From: Achromobacter sp. MFA1 R4
Lineage (GTDB): Bacteria; Pseudomonadota; Gammaproteobacteria; Burkholderiales; Burkholderiaceae_B
DNA: 64,000 bases
Direction of reading: 5' to 3'
NCBI RefSeq assembly: GCF_900156745.1
Contig: NZ_LT707065.1
Coordinates: forward strand, 3,534,001 to 3,598,000
A model generated the notes under the pieces. It ran no database searches, was not told the DNA's origin, and saw nothing but the letters and a program-made list of their open reading frames with translations. Made by a program: the position numbers and the translations under genes. Below are positions 16,810 to 28,200 of this stretch, in pieces. Within the stretch, counting starts at the first letter, position 1. Each line of letters starts with the position of its first letter.

Positions 16810-18600
16810 ATGTCTAGCACCGACGCCCGTATTGCCCAACTGCGGCAGGCCATGAGCCGCCGCGGCCTGACCGCCTACATCGTTCCGTCCTCGGACCCGC
16901 ACCTGTCCGAATACCTGCCGGCCCGCTGGCAGGGGCGGCGCTGGCTGTCGGGCTTCACGGGCTCGGTGGGCACGCTGGTGGTGACGGCCGACTTTGCCGG
17001 CCTGTGGGTGGACAGCCGCTATTGGGTGCAGGCCGAAGCGCAGCTCGCCGGCACGGGCGTGCAATTGATGAAGATCGCGCTGGCCACGACGCCGGGCCAC
17101 GTGGACTGGCTGGCCGCCAACACGAAGGCGGGCGACGTCATCGGCGTAGATGGCCAGGTGCTGGGCCTGGGCGCTTTCCGCGCCTTGTCCGCCGCCGTGG
17201 CCGCGTCCGGCGCCGCGCTGGAGATCCGCGAGGACCTGCTGGACGAGGTCTGGCCGGATCGCGCGGGCCTGCCGCAAGCGGCCATCTACGAACACGTGGC
17301 CCCCGAGGCCTGCGTGACCCGCGCCGACAAGCTGGCCCAGGTGCGCGAGGCCATGCGCGCGCACGGCGCTGACGTGCATTTCATTTCCACGCTGGACGAC
17401 ATCGCGTGGCTGTTCAACCTGCGCGGCGCGGACGTGGACTACAACCCGGTCTTTGTCGCCCACGCACTGGTGGGCCTGGATCACGCGACCCTGTTCGTGG
17501 CGGACGGCAAGATCGACGACGCCCTGTGCGCCATCCTGGCCGCCGACGGCGTGCAAGTCGCGGACTACGCGCAGGCCGCGGACGCCCTGGCCTCGCTGGA
17601 GCTGGACCAGAAGCTGCTGATCGATCCGGCCCGCGTGACCTGCGGGGTGTTCCATGCCATGGATCCGGGCGTGCCGCGCGTGGAAGCCATCAATCCCTCC
17701 ACCTTGCTGAAATCCAGGAAGACCGAGGCCGAACTCGCCAACGTGCGGCAGGCGATGGCGCAGGACGGCGCGGCGCTGTGCGAGTTCTTCGCCTGGTTCG
17801 AGGGCGCGCTGGGCAAGGAAACCATCACCGAACTGACCATCGACGAGAAAATCACGGCCGCGCGCGCCCGCCGGCCGGCCTACGTCTGCCCCAGCTTCGC
17901 CACCATCGCGGGCTTCAACGCCAACGGCGCCATGCCGCATTACCGCGCCACGCCGGAATCGCACGCCACCATCGAAGGCGATGGCCTGCTGCTCATCGAT
18001 TCGGGCGGCCAGTACCTGGGCGGCACCACCGACATCACCCGCGTGGTGGCCGTCGGCACGCCCAGCCCGGACCAGAAGGTCGATTTCACGCTGGTGCTCA
18101 AGGGCATGATCGCGCTGTCGCGCGCGTCGTTCCCGCGCGGCACGCCGTCGCCGATGCTGGACGCCATCGCCCGCGCGCCCATCTGGGAGGGCGGCGCGGA
18201 GTACGGCCACGGCACCGGCCACGGCGTGGGCTATTTCCTGAATGTGCACGAAGGGCCGCAGGTCATTTCGTACCGCGCGATGCCGGGGCCGCACACGGCC
18301 ATGGAGCCGGGCATGATCACCTCGAACGAGCCGGGCATCTACCGTCCGGGCCGTTGGGGCGTGCGCATCGAGAATCTCGTCGCCAACCGCAGCTGGCTGA
18401 CCTCGGAGCTGGGTGAATTCCTCTGCTTCGAAACGCTGACGATGTGTCCGATCGACACGCGCTGCATCGAACCTTCGCTGATGCGCGAGGACGAGATCGA
18501 CTGGCTGAACGACTATCACAAGACGGTGTTCGAGCGCCTGTCGCCGCTGGTCGAGGGCGAGGCGCTGGACTGGCTGACGCGGCGCTGCGCCGCGATCTGA
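16810..18600 (+). CDS. M24 Xaa-Pro aminopeptidase (aminopeptidase P family)
   Basis: 596 residues, the three-domain long aminopeptidase P type. Two creatinase-like N-terminal domains (about 1-300) precede the pita-bread catalytic domain. Its dinuclear metal ligands are visible: the two Asp in LLIDSGGQYLGGTTDITR, His in GHGTGHGVGYF, Glu in TSNEPGIYRPG and Glu in GVRIENLV. A C-terminal extension (about 530-596) is typical for this group. It removes an N-terminal residue in front of proline. As last gene of the operon it probably finishes degradation of imported peptides. Confidence 0.93.
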   Translation: MSSTDARIAQLRQAMSRRGLTAYIVPSSDPHLSEYLPARWQGRRWLSGFTGSVGTLVVTADFAGLWVDSRYWVQAEAQLAGTGVQLMKIALATTPGHVDWLAANTKAGDVIGVDGQVLGLGAFRALSAAVAASGAALEIREDLLDEVWPDRAGLPQAAIYEHVAPEACVTRADKLAQVREAMRAHGADVHFISTLDDIAWLFNLRGADVDYNPVFVAHALVGLDHATLFVADGKIDDALCAILAADGVQVADYAQAADALASLELDQKLLIDPARVTCGVFHAMDPGVPRVEAINPSTLLKSRKTEAELANVRQAMAQDGAALCEFFAWFEGALGKETITELTIDEKITAARARRPAYVCPSFATIAGFNANGAMPHYRATPESHATIEGDGLLLIDSGGQYLGGTTDITRVVAVGTPSPDQKVDFTLVLKGMIALSRASFPRGTPSPMLDAIARAPIWEGGAEYGHGTGHGVGYFLNVHEGPQVISYRAMPGPHTAMEPGMITSNEPGIYRPGRWGVRIENLVANRSWLTSELGEFLCFETLTMCPIDTRCIEPSLMREDEIDWLNDYHKTVFERLSPLVEGEALDWLTRRCAAI

Positions 18601-18656
18601 CGTCGCGCAAGGGGCCGCCGGAAGCGCCGGCCTCCCGATACGCCGGCCCAAAAAAG

Positions 18657-18687
18657 AAGGCCGCGGGGCATGGCGCCGCGGCCTTTT
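18657..18687. terminator. Bidirectional Rho-independent terminator
   Basis: Ten-base perfect stem AAGGCCGCGG (18657-18666) and CCGCGGCCTT (18676-18685). It is followed by TT on the plus strand and, on the minus strand, by a CTTTTTT run (A-run 18650-18655). It sits between the convergent M24 peptidase operon and the membrane-protein gene and can serve both. Confidence 0.8.
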
Positions 18688-18711
18688 GCATGGCGGGGCG
18701 CGCGGCCCCGT

Positions 18712-19710
18712 TTACCGTGCCGCCGCGCCGTCGCGGCGGTGGAGCCAGCGTGCGGCCACCAGGCAGCCCAGCGCCAGCAGCGCGCCGTAGGCCAGCAGGG
18801 ACAGGCCGGCCGCGGCGTGCGATTGGGCCGCCCAGGCGAGCTGGTTCCAGGTCATCGACATCAGCACGATCAGGCCCAGTCCGATGCCCAACGCCTGGGC
18901 GAACCAGAACGCAACACTGCCCAGCGCCACGGCGCGGCCGATGCCGGGGCGTTCCAGGGGACGCGGCAGCACCTTCAGGCAGACCAGCACGGTCAGCGCC
19001 AGCAGGACCACGGGCAGCACCCAGTAGCCCAGCGCGTACTGCGCCCAGCCTGCGTCCAGCGTCTGCATCTGCAGATAGCCGCCCAGGATGATCGACACGC
19101 TCGTCTGCCAGGCCAGGACGGTCAGGCCGCAAATCCAGGCAACGTCGCGCCGCTTCATGGCCGGGCTGCCGGGCGGTCCGGCGGGGGCGGCCGTCCAGGC
19201 CGCGATGCGCAGCGCCAGGCAGATCCCGATGATGTCCAGCAGGACGGTGACGACGCGGATCAGGAGATTCATCGCGATGAACCGTCCGGCGATGTCCAGC
19301 CCGAACCATGTCTCCAGCAGCGATCCGCTCTTGATCAGGGTTGCCAGCATCGCATTCTGCGCGATGGCCACGCCGCTCGTCAGGCACAGCGTGTATAGGG
19401 CCTGCAGGGCGAGAAACGTGCCGAGCAGCCTGCCCGGCTGGTCGACGGCGCTGGCATTGTGGCGCGCCAGCCACTGGCGCGTCGCGCCCCAGGCCGCCAC
19501 GCCGACGATCAGCAGGGTGGACGCCACGTTGGCTAGCAGCGGGGCCAGCACCGGGGGCTGCGTGAAGCTTTCCCGGACCTGGTCCAGGTAGGGCGAAGGC
19601 CCCATCAGCGAATAGGCCTGCACGAGCGCGGTGTACGCCAGCCGCAGCAGCACGGCGGCGACGGCGATGCGCCAGGCGAGGGAAGGGGCAGGACGGGCGA
19701 GGTCGGTCAT
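18712..19710 (-). CDS. Polytopic membrane protein of unknown function
   Basis: 332 residues from the ATG at 19710 (MTDLARPAPS). Eight hydrophobic segments can be counted, for example AVAAVLLRLAYTALVQAY, ANVASTLLIVGVAAWG, LALQALYTLCLTSG, MNLLIRVVTVLLDIIGICLAL, CGLTVLAWQTSV, WVLPVVLLALTVLVCL, ALGIGLGLIVLMSM and LLAYGALLALGCLVAA. A positively charged tail (RWLHRRDGAAAR) ends the protein. I do not recognise the family. Longer in-frame starts exist upstream but their sequence is Arg/Pro-rich and looks non-coding. It lies divergently from pyrG with 215 bases between. Confidence 0.7.
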   Translation of the reverse strand: MTDLARPAPSLAWRIAVAAVLLRLAYTALVQAYSLMGPSPYLDQVRESFTQPPVLAPLLANVASTLLIVGVAAWGATRQWLARHNASAVDQPGRLLGTFLALQALYTLCLTSGVAIAQNAMLATLIKSGSLLETWFGLDIAGRFIAMNLLIRVVTVLLDIIGICLALRIAAWTAAPAGPPGSPAMKRRDVAWICGLTVLAWQTSVSIILGGYLQMQTLDAGWAQYALGYWVLPVVLLALTVLVCLKVLPRPLERPGIGRAVALGSVAFWFAQALGIGLGLIVLMSMTWNQLAWAAQSHAAAGLSLLAYGALLALGCLVAARWLHRRDGAAAR

Positions 19711-19875
19711 CGGCGCGGCGTATGAACAGGGGGCGCTGGCGAACGGCAGCGGCTGAAAACAGGGAGCGACCATAGCACGTCCGCGCCGACGCCGCGCCGC
19801 AGGGACGTGTCGTGTGCATTCAAATGTTACGCAACGGGCGCTAGGGGAAAACCCAAACAAGTCGTCTCGCCCGGC

Positions 19876-21578
<1,703 letters not shown>

Positions 21579-21637
21579 TGCGTGTCCGCGGCCTCGAGTT
21601 CCGTAAGCGGATCCTCGGGGCCGCGGGCCGATTTCCC

Positions 21638-21664
21638 AGCGCCGCCCTATACGGCGGCGCTTCT
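21638..21664 (+). terminator. Probable terminator after pyrG
   Basis: Perfect nine-base stem AGCGCCGCC (21638-21646) and GGCGGCGCT (21653-21661) with a six-base loop, followed by TCTTTC. The U-run is imperfect, so termination may be partial. The rest of the 203-base gap (21579-21781) shows no gene. Confidence 0.5.
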
Positions 21665-21781
21665 TTCGGATACAACCGATTAGCATCGGATATGCGTCGC
21701 CCGTGCGCCTTGCGCGACACTGGCGGCGGCGCCGTATCCGGCGCCAGACCGAAATCAACGCCACTGCTCTGAAGGAACCCC

Positions 21782-23357
<1,576 letters not shown>

Positions 23358-23423
23358 TAAGAAGCGCGGCCCCGGCACCCAGCCCGGGCCGCATCCACGC
23401 CACGACTGCTGAGGTTCCCGCGT

Positions 23424-23864
23424 ATGCGCCTGCTGTTCCTGGTGCTGTTCGTGCTGCTAGGCCTGATCCAATACCCGCTGTGGCTGGGTAAGGGCGGGTG
23501 GTTCAAGGTCTGGGATCTGCAACGCCAGGTGGCCGAGCAGCGCGAGACCAATGAAGGCCTGCGCGCGCGCAACGCCGCGCTTGAAGCCGAAGTGCGGGAT
23601 CTGGAAGGCGGTTCCGGCGCCATCGAGGAGCGGGCGCGCGGGGAACTGGGCATGATGCGCGAAGGGGAAGTGTTCGTGCACATCCTTCCGCAAAATACCC
23701 AGCCGCCTGCCGGTGCCTCGCTGTCCGCCGAGACCGCGCCCAAGCCCGCGGCGTCTGCCGCGCCGGCACGCGCCACCGCACCGGCCGCCCGGCCTGCGTC
23801 GGCTGCGCCTGCCCGCCCCGCCGCCAACGGCGCCACGACTTCCAACACCGCCGCCCGCCACTGA
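23424..23864 (+). CDS. ftsB: Cell division protein FtsB (septum formation initiator)
   Basis: 146 residues. One transmembrane helix at the start ([20 protein letters not shown]) and a periplasmic coiled coil (about 28-65, [19 protein letters not shown]) followed by [17 protein letters not shown]. This is the FtsB layout; FtsB joins FtsL and FtsQ in the divisome. E. coli FtsB has 103 residues; the extra part here is an Ala/Pro-rich tail (about 95-146) likely to be disordered in the periplasm. Placement after eno is the standard context. Confidence 0.92.
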   Translation: MRLLFLVLFVLLGLIQYPLWLGKGGWFKVWDLQRQVAEQRETNEGLRARNAALEAEVRDLEGGSGAIEERARGELGMMREGEVFVHILPQNTQPPAGASLSAETAPKPAASAAPARATAPAARPASAAPARPAANGATTSNTAARH

Positions 23865-23988
23865 GGCCGGGCGCGCATTTCCCTGACGCCGCCGACGCTG
23901 GGCATCGACCCCAGCCGCGGCCGGCGCTTGCCCCCGGCCCGACAACCTGCGGATCGTCCGCCTGGCCCGGCCGCGGCGCCGCGACGAT

Positions 23989-24765
23989 TCATTCCGGATC
24001 GCACTGTTTGCGTCGGCACGCCCCATAGACCACCCCTGGCGGATGCGGCCTCCTGCGGGCCCAGTCCACGGGATGCGAGTGCATTTCCTGCTCCAGCTCG
24101 ACCACGATGGGCAACAGGCCCTTGGTCTGCGCGTGGCCGGCGTAGCTGTCGTCCTGCCGACCCAGCAAGGCCAGCAGTGCCCGCAGCGCGGGCAGCAATG
24201 GCTTGTGCAGGTAGGTCAGGCGCAGTTTCAGGGTGTTGGCGCGGAAGATATCCTGCCCGCCTGCGCGGGGCGGGCGGCGCGCGTGCTGCAGGTCCTGGTA
24301 GTCGTTGTCGATGGCCGGCAGGCCGGGCGCCGCGGGCACCTTCAAGCCGGGCCGTCCGTGCTCGCGGAACGCGCGCTCGTCGGGCTGCAGCACTTCAATA
24401 CGCCAGGGGTCCGACCCGGTCTGCGCCTGCAGTTCGGCCATCGCGTCGTCCAGCCGGCGCGTTGCGCCCGCCTGCCCGTCGGCGTCCGCATGCAGCGGCA
24501 GGAGCGCCAGAAGAAACGCCGACCGCATCCGGGCCGGGTCGGCATGACCGGTGGCGCCGGCGCGCGCCGCCTCCGTCAGCGCCAGAAGCGCCATCTGGCG
24601 CGCGGCGTGCCAGCGGGCGGCCTCGACCGCCAGCAGGCCCAGCAGCAGCACGATGGCGCCCGCCACGGCGAATTCGATGGCGGCGGCGCCACGGTGCCGG
24701 CTGGCGGGGCGAAGGCGGGGAGCAAAAACAAAGGCGGTCATGGCTGCGCAGTGTGGCGCGCCCAT
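23989..24765 (-). CDS. TadE-like pilus-assembly/pseudopilin-type protein
   Basis: 258 residues. The N-terminal region has the TadE-like signature: a basic stretch (RLRPASRHRG) then GAAAIEFAVAGAIVLLLGLLAVEAARW, with the conserved Glu five residues into the hydrophobic helix. The rest is a hydrophilic, presumably periplasmic domain without recognised motif. TadE/TadF proteins are minor pilins of Flp-type pili, but no tad genes are nearby, so this is an orphan. The ATG at 24741 eight codons in is an alternative start. It converges with ftsB, separated by 124 bases that hold a small GCTGGG...CCCAGC hairpin. Confidence 0.7.
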   Translation of the reverse strand: MGAPHCAAMTAFVFAPRLRPASRHRGAAAIEFAVAGAIVLLLGLLAVEAARWHAARQMALLALTEAARAGATGHADPARMRSAFLLALLPLHADADGQAGATRRLDDAMAELQAQTGSDPWRIEVLQPDERAFREHGRPGLKVPAAPGLPAIDNDYQDLQHARRPPRAGGQDIFRANTLKLRLTYLHKPLLPALRALLALLGRQDDSYAGHAQTKGLLPIVVELEQEMHSHPVDWARRRPHPPGVVYGACRRKQCDPE

Positions 24766-24799
24766 GACCGCCTGTCGATGAGGACAAACCGGCGTGACG

Positions 24800-24827
24800 A
24801 AAACGGCCCGGCGGACTTGCCGCCAGG
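24800..24827 (-). terminator. Probable Rho-independent terminator of hslO
   Basis: On the minus strand CCTGGCGG-CAAGT-CCGCCGGG (one G-U pair; plus coordinates 24807-24827) is followed by CCGTTTTC, five bases past the hslO stop. Confidence 0.6.
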
Positions 24828-24831
24828 CGGA

Positions 24832-25761
24832 TCAGTGCACCGTGGGGGGCTGCTCTCCGGCAGCCGGCTGGTTGGCGGAGAACAGCGCCGCGCAGTCCAC
24901 GGCATCGAACTCGTAGGGCTTGCCGCAGAAATCGCAGGCCACGTCGACCTGCCCGCGCTCGGCCAGGATGCTGTTGACCTCTTCCTGGCCCAGCGAGCGC
25001 AGCATGTTGGCCACGCGTTCGCGGGTGCAGGGGCAGTGCCAGCTCACCGGCTGCGGTTCGAAGGCGATGAGCGTCTCTTCCCAGAACAGGCGGTGAATCA
25101 GCGTGTCGATGTCGGCTTCCAGCATCTCGTCGCGCTTGAGGGTGCCAGCCAGGGCGCCGATGCGCTCCCAGGTCTCGGTGGCGGCCTGTTCGCTCAGCAC
25201 CTGCGCGTCGGCGCCGCCATGGTGCGGCAGCCGCTGCAGCAGCATGCCCACGGCGTGGTCGGCGTCGGCGTACAGCCACAGGCGGGTATCGAGCTGCTCG
25301 GAGGCCTTCATGTAGTGCTGCAAGGCTTCGGCTACGGTTTCGCCCTCGAGGGGCACGATGCCCTGGTAGGCCTGCTGGCCCGGCAGCTTGCGCTGCGGGT
25401 CCAGCACGACGATGAACCGCCCGTTGCCGCCGGGGTTGAGCAGGCTTTGCATGTTGCCGTCGGTGGGCACGTCATGGCCTTCACGCATCTTGACGGTGGC
25501 ACGCAGGCTGAGGTCGGAGCGGCATTCCACCACCAGCAGGGCGATGGGGCCGTCGCCCTGGATCTGGAGCACCAGCGAGCCGTCGAACTTGATGTTGGCG
25601 GCGAGCAGCGTGGAAGCGGCCACCAGTTCTCCCAGGAGATGGGTGATGGCTGGCGGATAGTCGTGGTTGGCCTGGACGGCCTTCCAGGTGGCAGACATGC
25701 GAACCGCTTGCACGCGGACGCTGCGGTCTTCGGTGAGGTATTTTTTGAGCTGATCGGTCAT
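24832..25761 (-). CDS. hslO: Redox-regulated chaperone Hsp33
   Basis: 309 residues. Hsp33 is a cytoplasmic holdase switched on by oxidation of a zinc centre. The four zinc cysteines are present as CxC (C243, C245; HCPCTRERV) and CxxC (C276, C279; CDFCGKPYEF). The N-terminal domain has the family blocks AVRMSATWKA, LGELVAASTLLAANIKFDGS and LSLRATVKMREG. The C-terminal tail past the cysteines is somewhat longer than usual. It lies 74 bases downstream of the carbonic anhydrase gene. Confidence 0.96.
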   Translation of the reverse strand: MTDQLKKYLTEDRSVRVQAVRMSATWKAVQANHDYPPAITHLLGELVAASTLLAANIKFDGSLVLQIQGDGPIALLVVECRSDLSLRATVKMREGHDVPTDGNMQSLLNPGGNGRFIVVLDPQRKLPGQQAYQGIVPLEGETVAEALQHYMKASEQLDTRLWLYADADHAVGMLLQRLPHHGGADAQVLSEQAATETWERIGALAGTLKRDEMLEADIDTLIHRLFWEETLIAFEPQPVSWHCPCTRERVANMLRSLGQEEVNSILAERGQVDVACDFCGKPYEFDAVDCAALFSANQPAAGEQPPTVH

Positions 25762-25794
25762 AAAGGAATGTTAGCCGATCGGAGGAGGGTATTC

Positions 25795-25813
25795 CCCCTG
25801 CTGGCAGCAGGGG
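25795..25813. repeat. Hairpin between carbonic anhydrase and hslO genes
   Basis: CCCCTGCTG-G-CAGCAGGGG forms a strong stem without U-run; a second small dyad TCCGCCGGGGCGGA follows closely. It could slow transcription or process the mRNA between the two genes. Confidence 0.35.
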
Positions 25814-25835
25814 TTGGGGCATCCGCCGGGGCGGA

Positions 25836-26357
25836 TCAGGCCAGCCGCTTCAGGGCCGTCTTGTACTGTTGGCCGCGCGCCACGTAGTGGGCGGTGTTCT
25901 TGTGCAGATTGGCGATTTCTTCTTCCGAGAGCTCCCGCACGATCTTGCCGATGCCGATCACCAGGGAGTTGTCCGGAATGACGCGGTCTTCGGGAATGAT
26001 GGCGCCGGCGCCGATCAGGCAGTTGCGGCCGATCACCGCATTGTTCAGGACGATGGCCTGCATGCCGACCAGGGCGCCCTCATGGATGGTGCAGCCGTGC
26101 AGCATGGCCTGGTGCCCGACCGTGACGTTCGGTCCGATGGTCATCGGACAGCCGGCATCGACGTGCAGGACGCTGGATTCCTGGATGTTGGTGCCCTGGC
26201 GGATCACGATGGCATCGTTATCGGCCCGGATCGACACCTGCGACCAGATGCTGACCCCGGCTTCCAACGTCACGTTGCCGATGATGTCGGCGCTGTCGGC
26301 CACGTAGGCCTGCGGGTCGATGCGCGGGATGAGGTCGTTGAGTTGGTAGATGGCCAT
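25836..26357 (-). CDS. Gamma-class carbonic anhydrase-like protein (hexapeptide repeat)
   Basis: 173 residues of left-handed beta-helix hexapeptide repeats (IIGNVTLEAGVSIWSQVSIRA). The three metal-binding histidines of the gamma-carbonic-anhydrase/YrdA group are at H65 (SVLHVDAGC), H82 (VGHQAML) and H87 (LHGC). Members bind zinc or iron; hydratase activity varies, so activity is inferred. The gene starts two bases after the stop of the acyl-CoA synthetase gene, so they form an operon. Confidence 0.9.
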   Translation of the reverse strand: MAIYQLNDLIPRIDPQAYVADSADIIGNVTLEAGVSIWSQVSIRADNDAIVIRQGTNIQESSVLHVDAGCPMTIGPNVTVGHQAMLHGCTIHEGALVGMQAIVLNNAVIGRNCLIGAGAIIPEDRVIPDNSLVIGIGKIVRELSEEEIANLHKNTAHYVARGQQYKTALKRLA

Positions 26358-26359
26358 GC

Positions 26360-28075
26360 CTAGGTCTCCGTTTGCCGCGCCGGGGCGGCAACGGGCGCTC
26401 CAACGTCTGTCGTGGGCGCAACTGCCTGCGCGCGTTCTTCCTCGCGCTGGCGCAGGATGCGCCGCTGGATCTTGCCCGTGGTGGTCATGGGCAATTCGTC
26501 CACGTATTCGATTTCCTTGGGGTACTCGTAGGGCGCCAGGCGCTCGCGCACGTGTTCCTGCAGGTTCTCGGTGATTTCAGCGCGGTCGCGCTGCGCGAAT
26601 TCCGGGGTCAGTACGACGTACGCCTTGACCAGCGCCCCGCGCTCGGCGTCCGGCTTGGGCACCACCGCCGCATTGGCGACGGCCGGGTGTCCGACCAGGC
26701 AGCTTTCGATTTCGCCCGGGCCGATCCGGTAGCCGGCGGACTTGAACACGTCGTCGGCCCGGCCGGCGTACCAGAGGTAGCCGTCCTCGTCGACCGTGGC
26801 GAGGTCGCCCGTCAGGCACCAGTCGCCCTTGAACTTGGCCTGCGTGGCGGGCTCGTTGCGCCAGTAGCCCAGGAACATCACCGGGTCGGGAAAGCCGTGG
26901 ATGTCGAGGCGGTTGACGGCGATCTCGCCCGTCCCGCCGGCGGCGACGGGGACGCCTTCGTCGTCCAGCACGGCCACGTTGTGGCCCGGATACGGCCGGC
27001 CCATGGAGCCGGGCTTGGCGGGCCAGCGCTTGTTGCTGTTGCCCACCACGTAGTTCATTTCGGTCTGGCCGAACATCTCGTTGGGCGTCACGCCCAGCGC
27101 GCTCCTGCACCAGTCGAACACCGTTTCGCCCACGCTTTCGCCGGCGCTCATGATGGCGCGCAGGGCAAGCTGGTAGCGTTGGCGGGGTTCGGGCACCGCC
27201 TTCATCATCATCTTGAGGGCGGTGGGGAACAGGAACGTGTTCGTGACCTGGTAGCGCTCCAGCAGCTCGAAGGCGCGCTCGACCGAGAAGCGGCCGCGCG
27301 TGCCCACGATGGGGTGGCCGAAGTACAGCGTGGGCAGCAGCGCGTCCATCATGCCGCCCGTCCAGGCCCAGTCGGCGGGCGACCAGAACACGTCGGCGGG
27401 CTTGGGGAACCAGTCCTGCGAGGCGACGAAGCCCGGCAGGTTGCCAATCAGCGCGCTGTGGGGAAGCAGCGCGCCCTTGGGGGCGCCCGTGGTGCCGGAG
27501 GTATAGAGCAGGATGGCCGGGTCCGACGCGCGGGTAAGCACGGCCTTGAATTCGTTGGGTTGCCGGGCAAGCAGGCTGCGCCAGGGCAGGACGCGCTCGT
27601 CGGCAAAGCCGATGCCGATGACCTGCTGCAGCGCCGGGCAGTTGTCGCTGACCGACAGCAGGTTGGCGCTGGAAGCATGATCGACGATGGCGACGCGGGC
27701 TTCGGCGTCGCAGAGGCGGCTTTGCAGCGCCTCGGGTCCGAACAGCGCCGACAGGGGCAACACCACGGCGCCGACGCTATAGATGGCCATGTGGGCGACC
27801 ACCGTCTCAGGGCGTTGTCCCAATACCACACCGACCCGGTCGCCCCGGCCCACGCCCATTTTCACCAGGCCGTTGGCCAGTTGATTGGCGGCTTCCGCCA
27901 GGCGGGCGAAGGTCCAGACCTCGCGGTTGCCGGATTCATCTTCGTAGTAGATGGCAATGCGCCGCGCATCCGGACTACTGGATGCCCAGCGGTGGCAGCA
28001 CGCTTCCGCGATGTTGAACTGGGTGGGCACCAGCCAGCGGAATGTTTGGTAGAGCGCCTGATATTGGTCGTTCAT
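26360..28075 (-). CDS. AMP-forming acyl-CoA synthetase
   Basis: 571 residues of the ANL adenylating family, closest in form to medium-chain/AcsM-like acyl-CoA synthetases. The P-loop is LLYTSGTTGAPKGALL, followed by MFGQTEMN (A5-like), the hinge TGDLATVDEDGYLWYAGRADD and the C-terminal catalytic lysine in TTTGKIQRR. It activates a carboxylic acid to acyl-CoA via acyl-AMP. Substrate size is not evident. The C-terminal 30 residues are Ala/Pro-rich. A perfect palindrome lies in its upstream region. Confidence 0.93.
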   Translation of the reverse strand: MNDQYQALYQTFRWLVPTQFNIAEACCHRWASSSPDARRIAIYYEDESGNREVWTFARLAEAANQLANGLVKMGVGRGDRVGVVLGQRPETVVAHMAIYSVGAVVLPLSALFGPEALQSRLCDAEARVAIVDHASSANLLSVSDNCPALQQVIGIGFADERVLPWRSLLARQPNEFKAVLTRASDPAILLYTSGTTGAPKGALLPHSALIGNLPGFVASQDWFPKPADVFWSPADWAWTGGMMDALLPTLYFGHPIVGTRGRFSVERAFELLERYQVTNTFLFPTALKMMMKAVPEPRQRYQLALRAIMSAGESVGETVFDWCRSALGVTPNEMFGQTEMNYVVGNSNKRWPAKPGSMGRPYPGHNVAVLDDEGVPVAAGGTGEIAVNRLDIHGFPDPVMFLGYWRNEPATQAKFKGDWCLTGDLATVDEDGYLWYAGRADDVFKSAGYRIGPGEIESCLVGHPAVANAAVVPKPDAERGALVKAYVVLTPEFAQRDRAEITENLQEHVRERLAPYEYPKEIEYVDELPMTTTGKIQRRILRQREEERAQAVAPTTDVGAPVAAPARQTET

Positions 28076-28105
28076 GGCCCTATGTTGTGAGCATGTTGCA
28101 GCGTG

Positions 28106-28125
28106 AACGGGCCATGACGCCCGTT
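28106..28125. promoter_or_regulatory. Palindrome upstream of the acyl-CoA synthetase gene
   Basis: AACGGGC-CATGAC-GCCCGTT is a perfect seven-base inverted repeat 31 bases before the minus-strand ATG, well placed for an operator. A second dyad CCCGTT-GCGT-AACGGG lies at 28170-28185, with a similar core, downstream of the phosphoesterase gene. Confidence 0.4.
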
Positions 28126-28200
28126 ACCCAGTTGCAAGCATGACCTAGAGGGGCGTGAACTGCAATATACCCGTTGCGTAACGGGGACGCATACGGGTTA

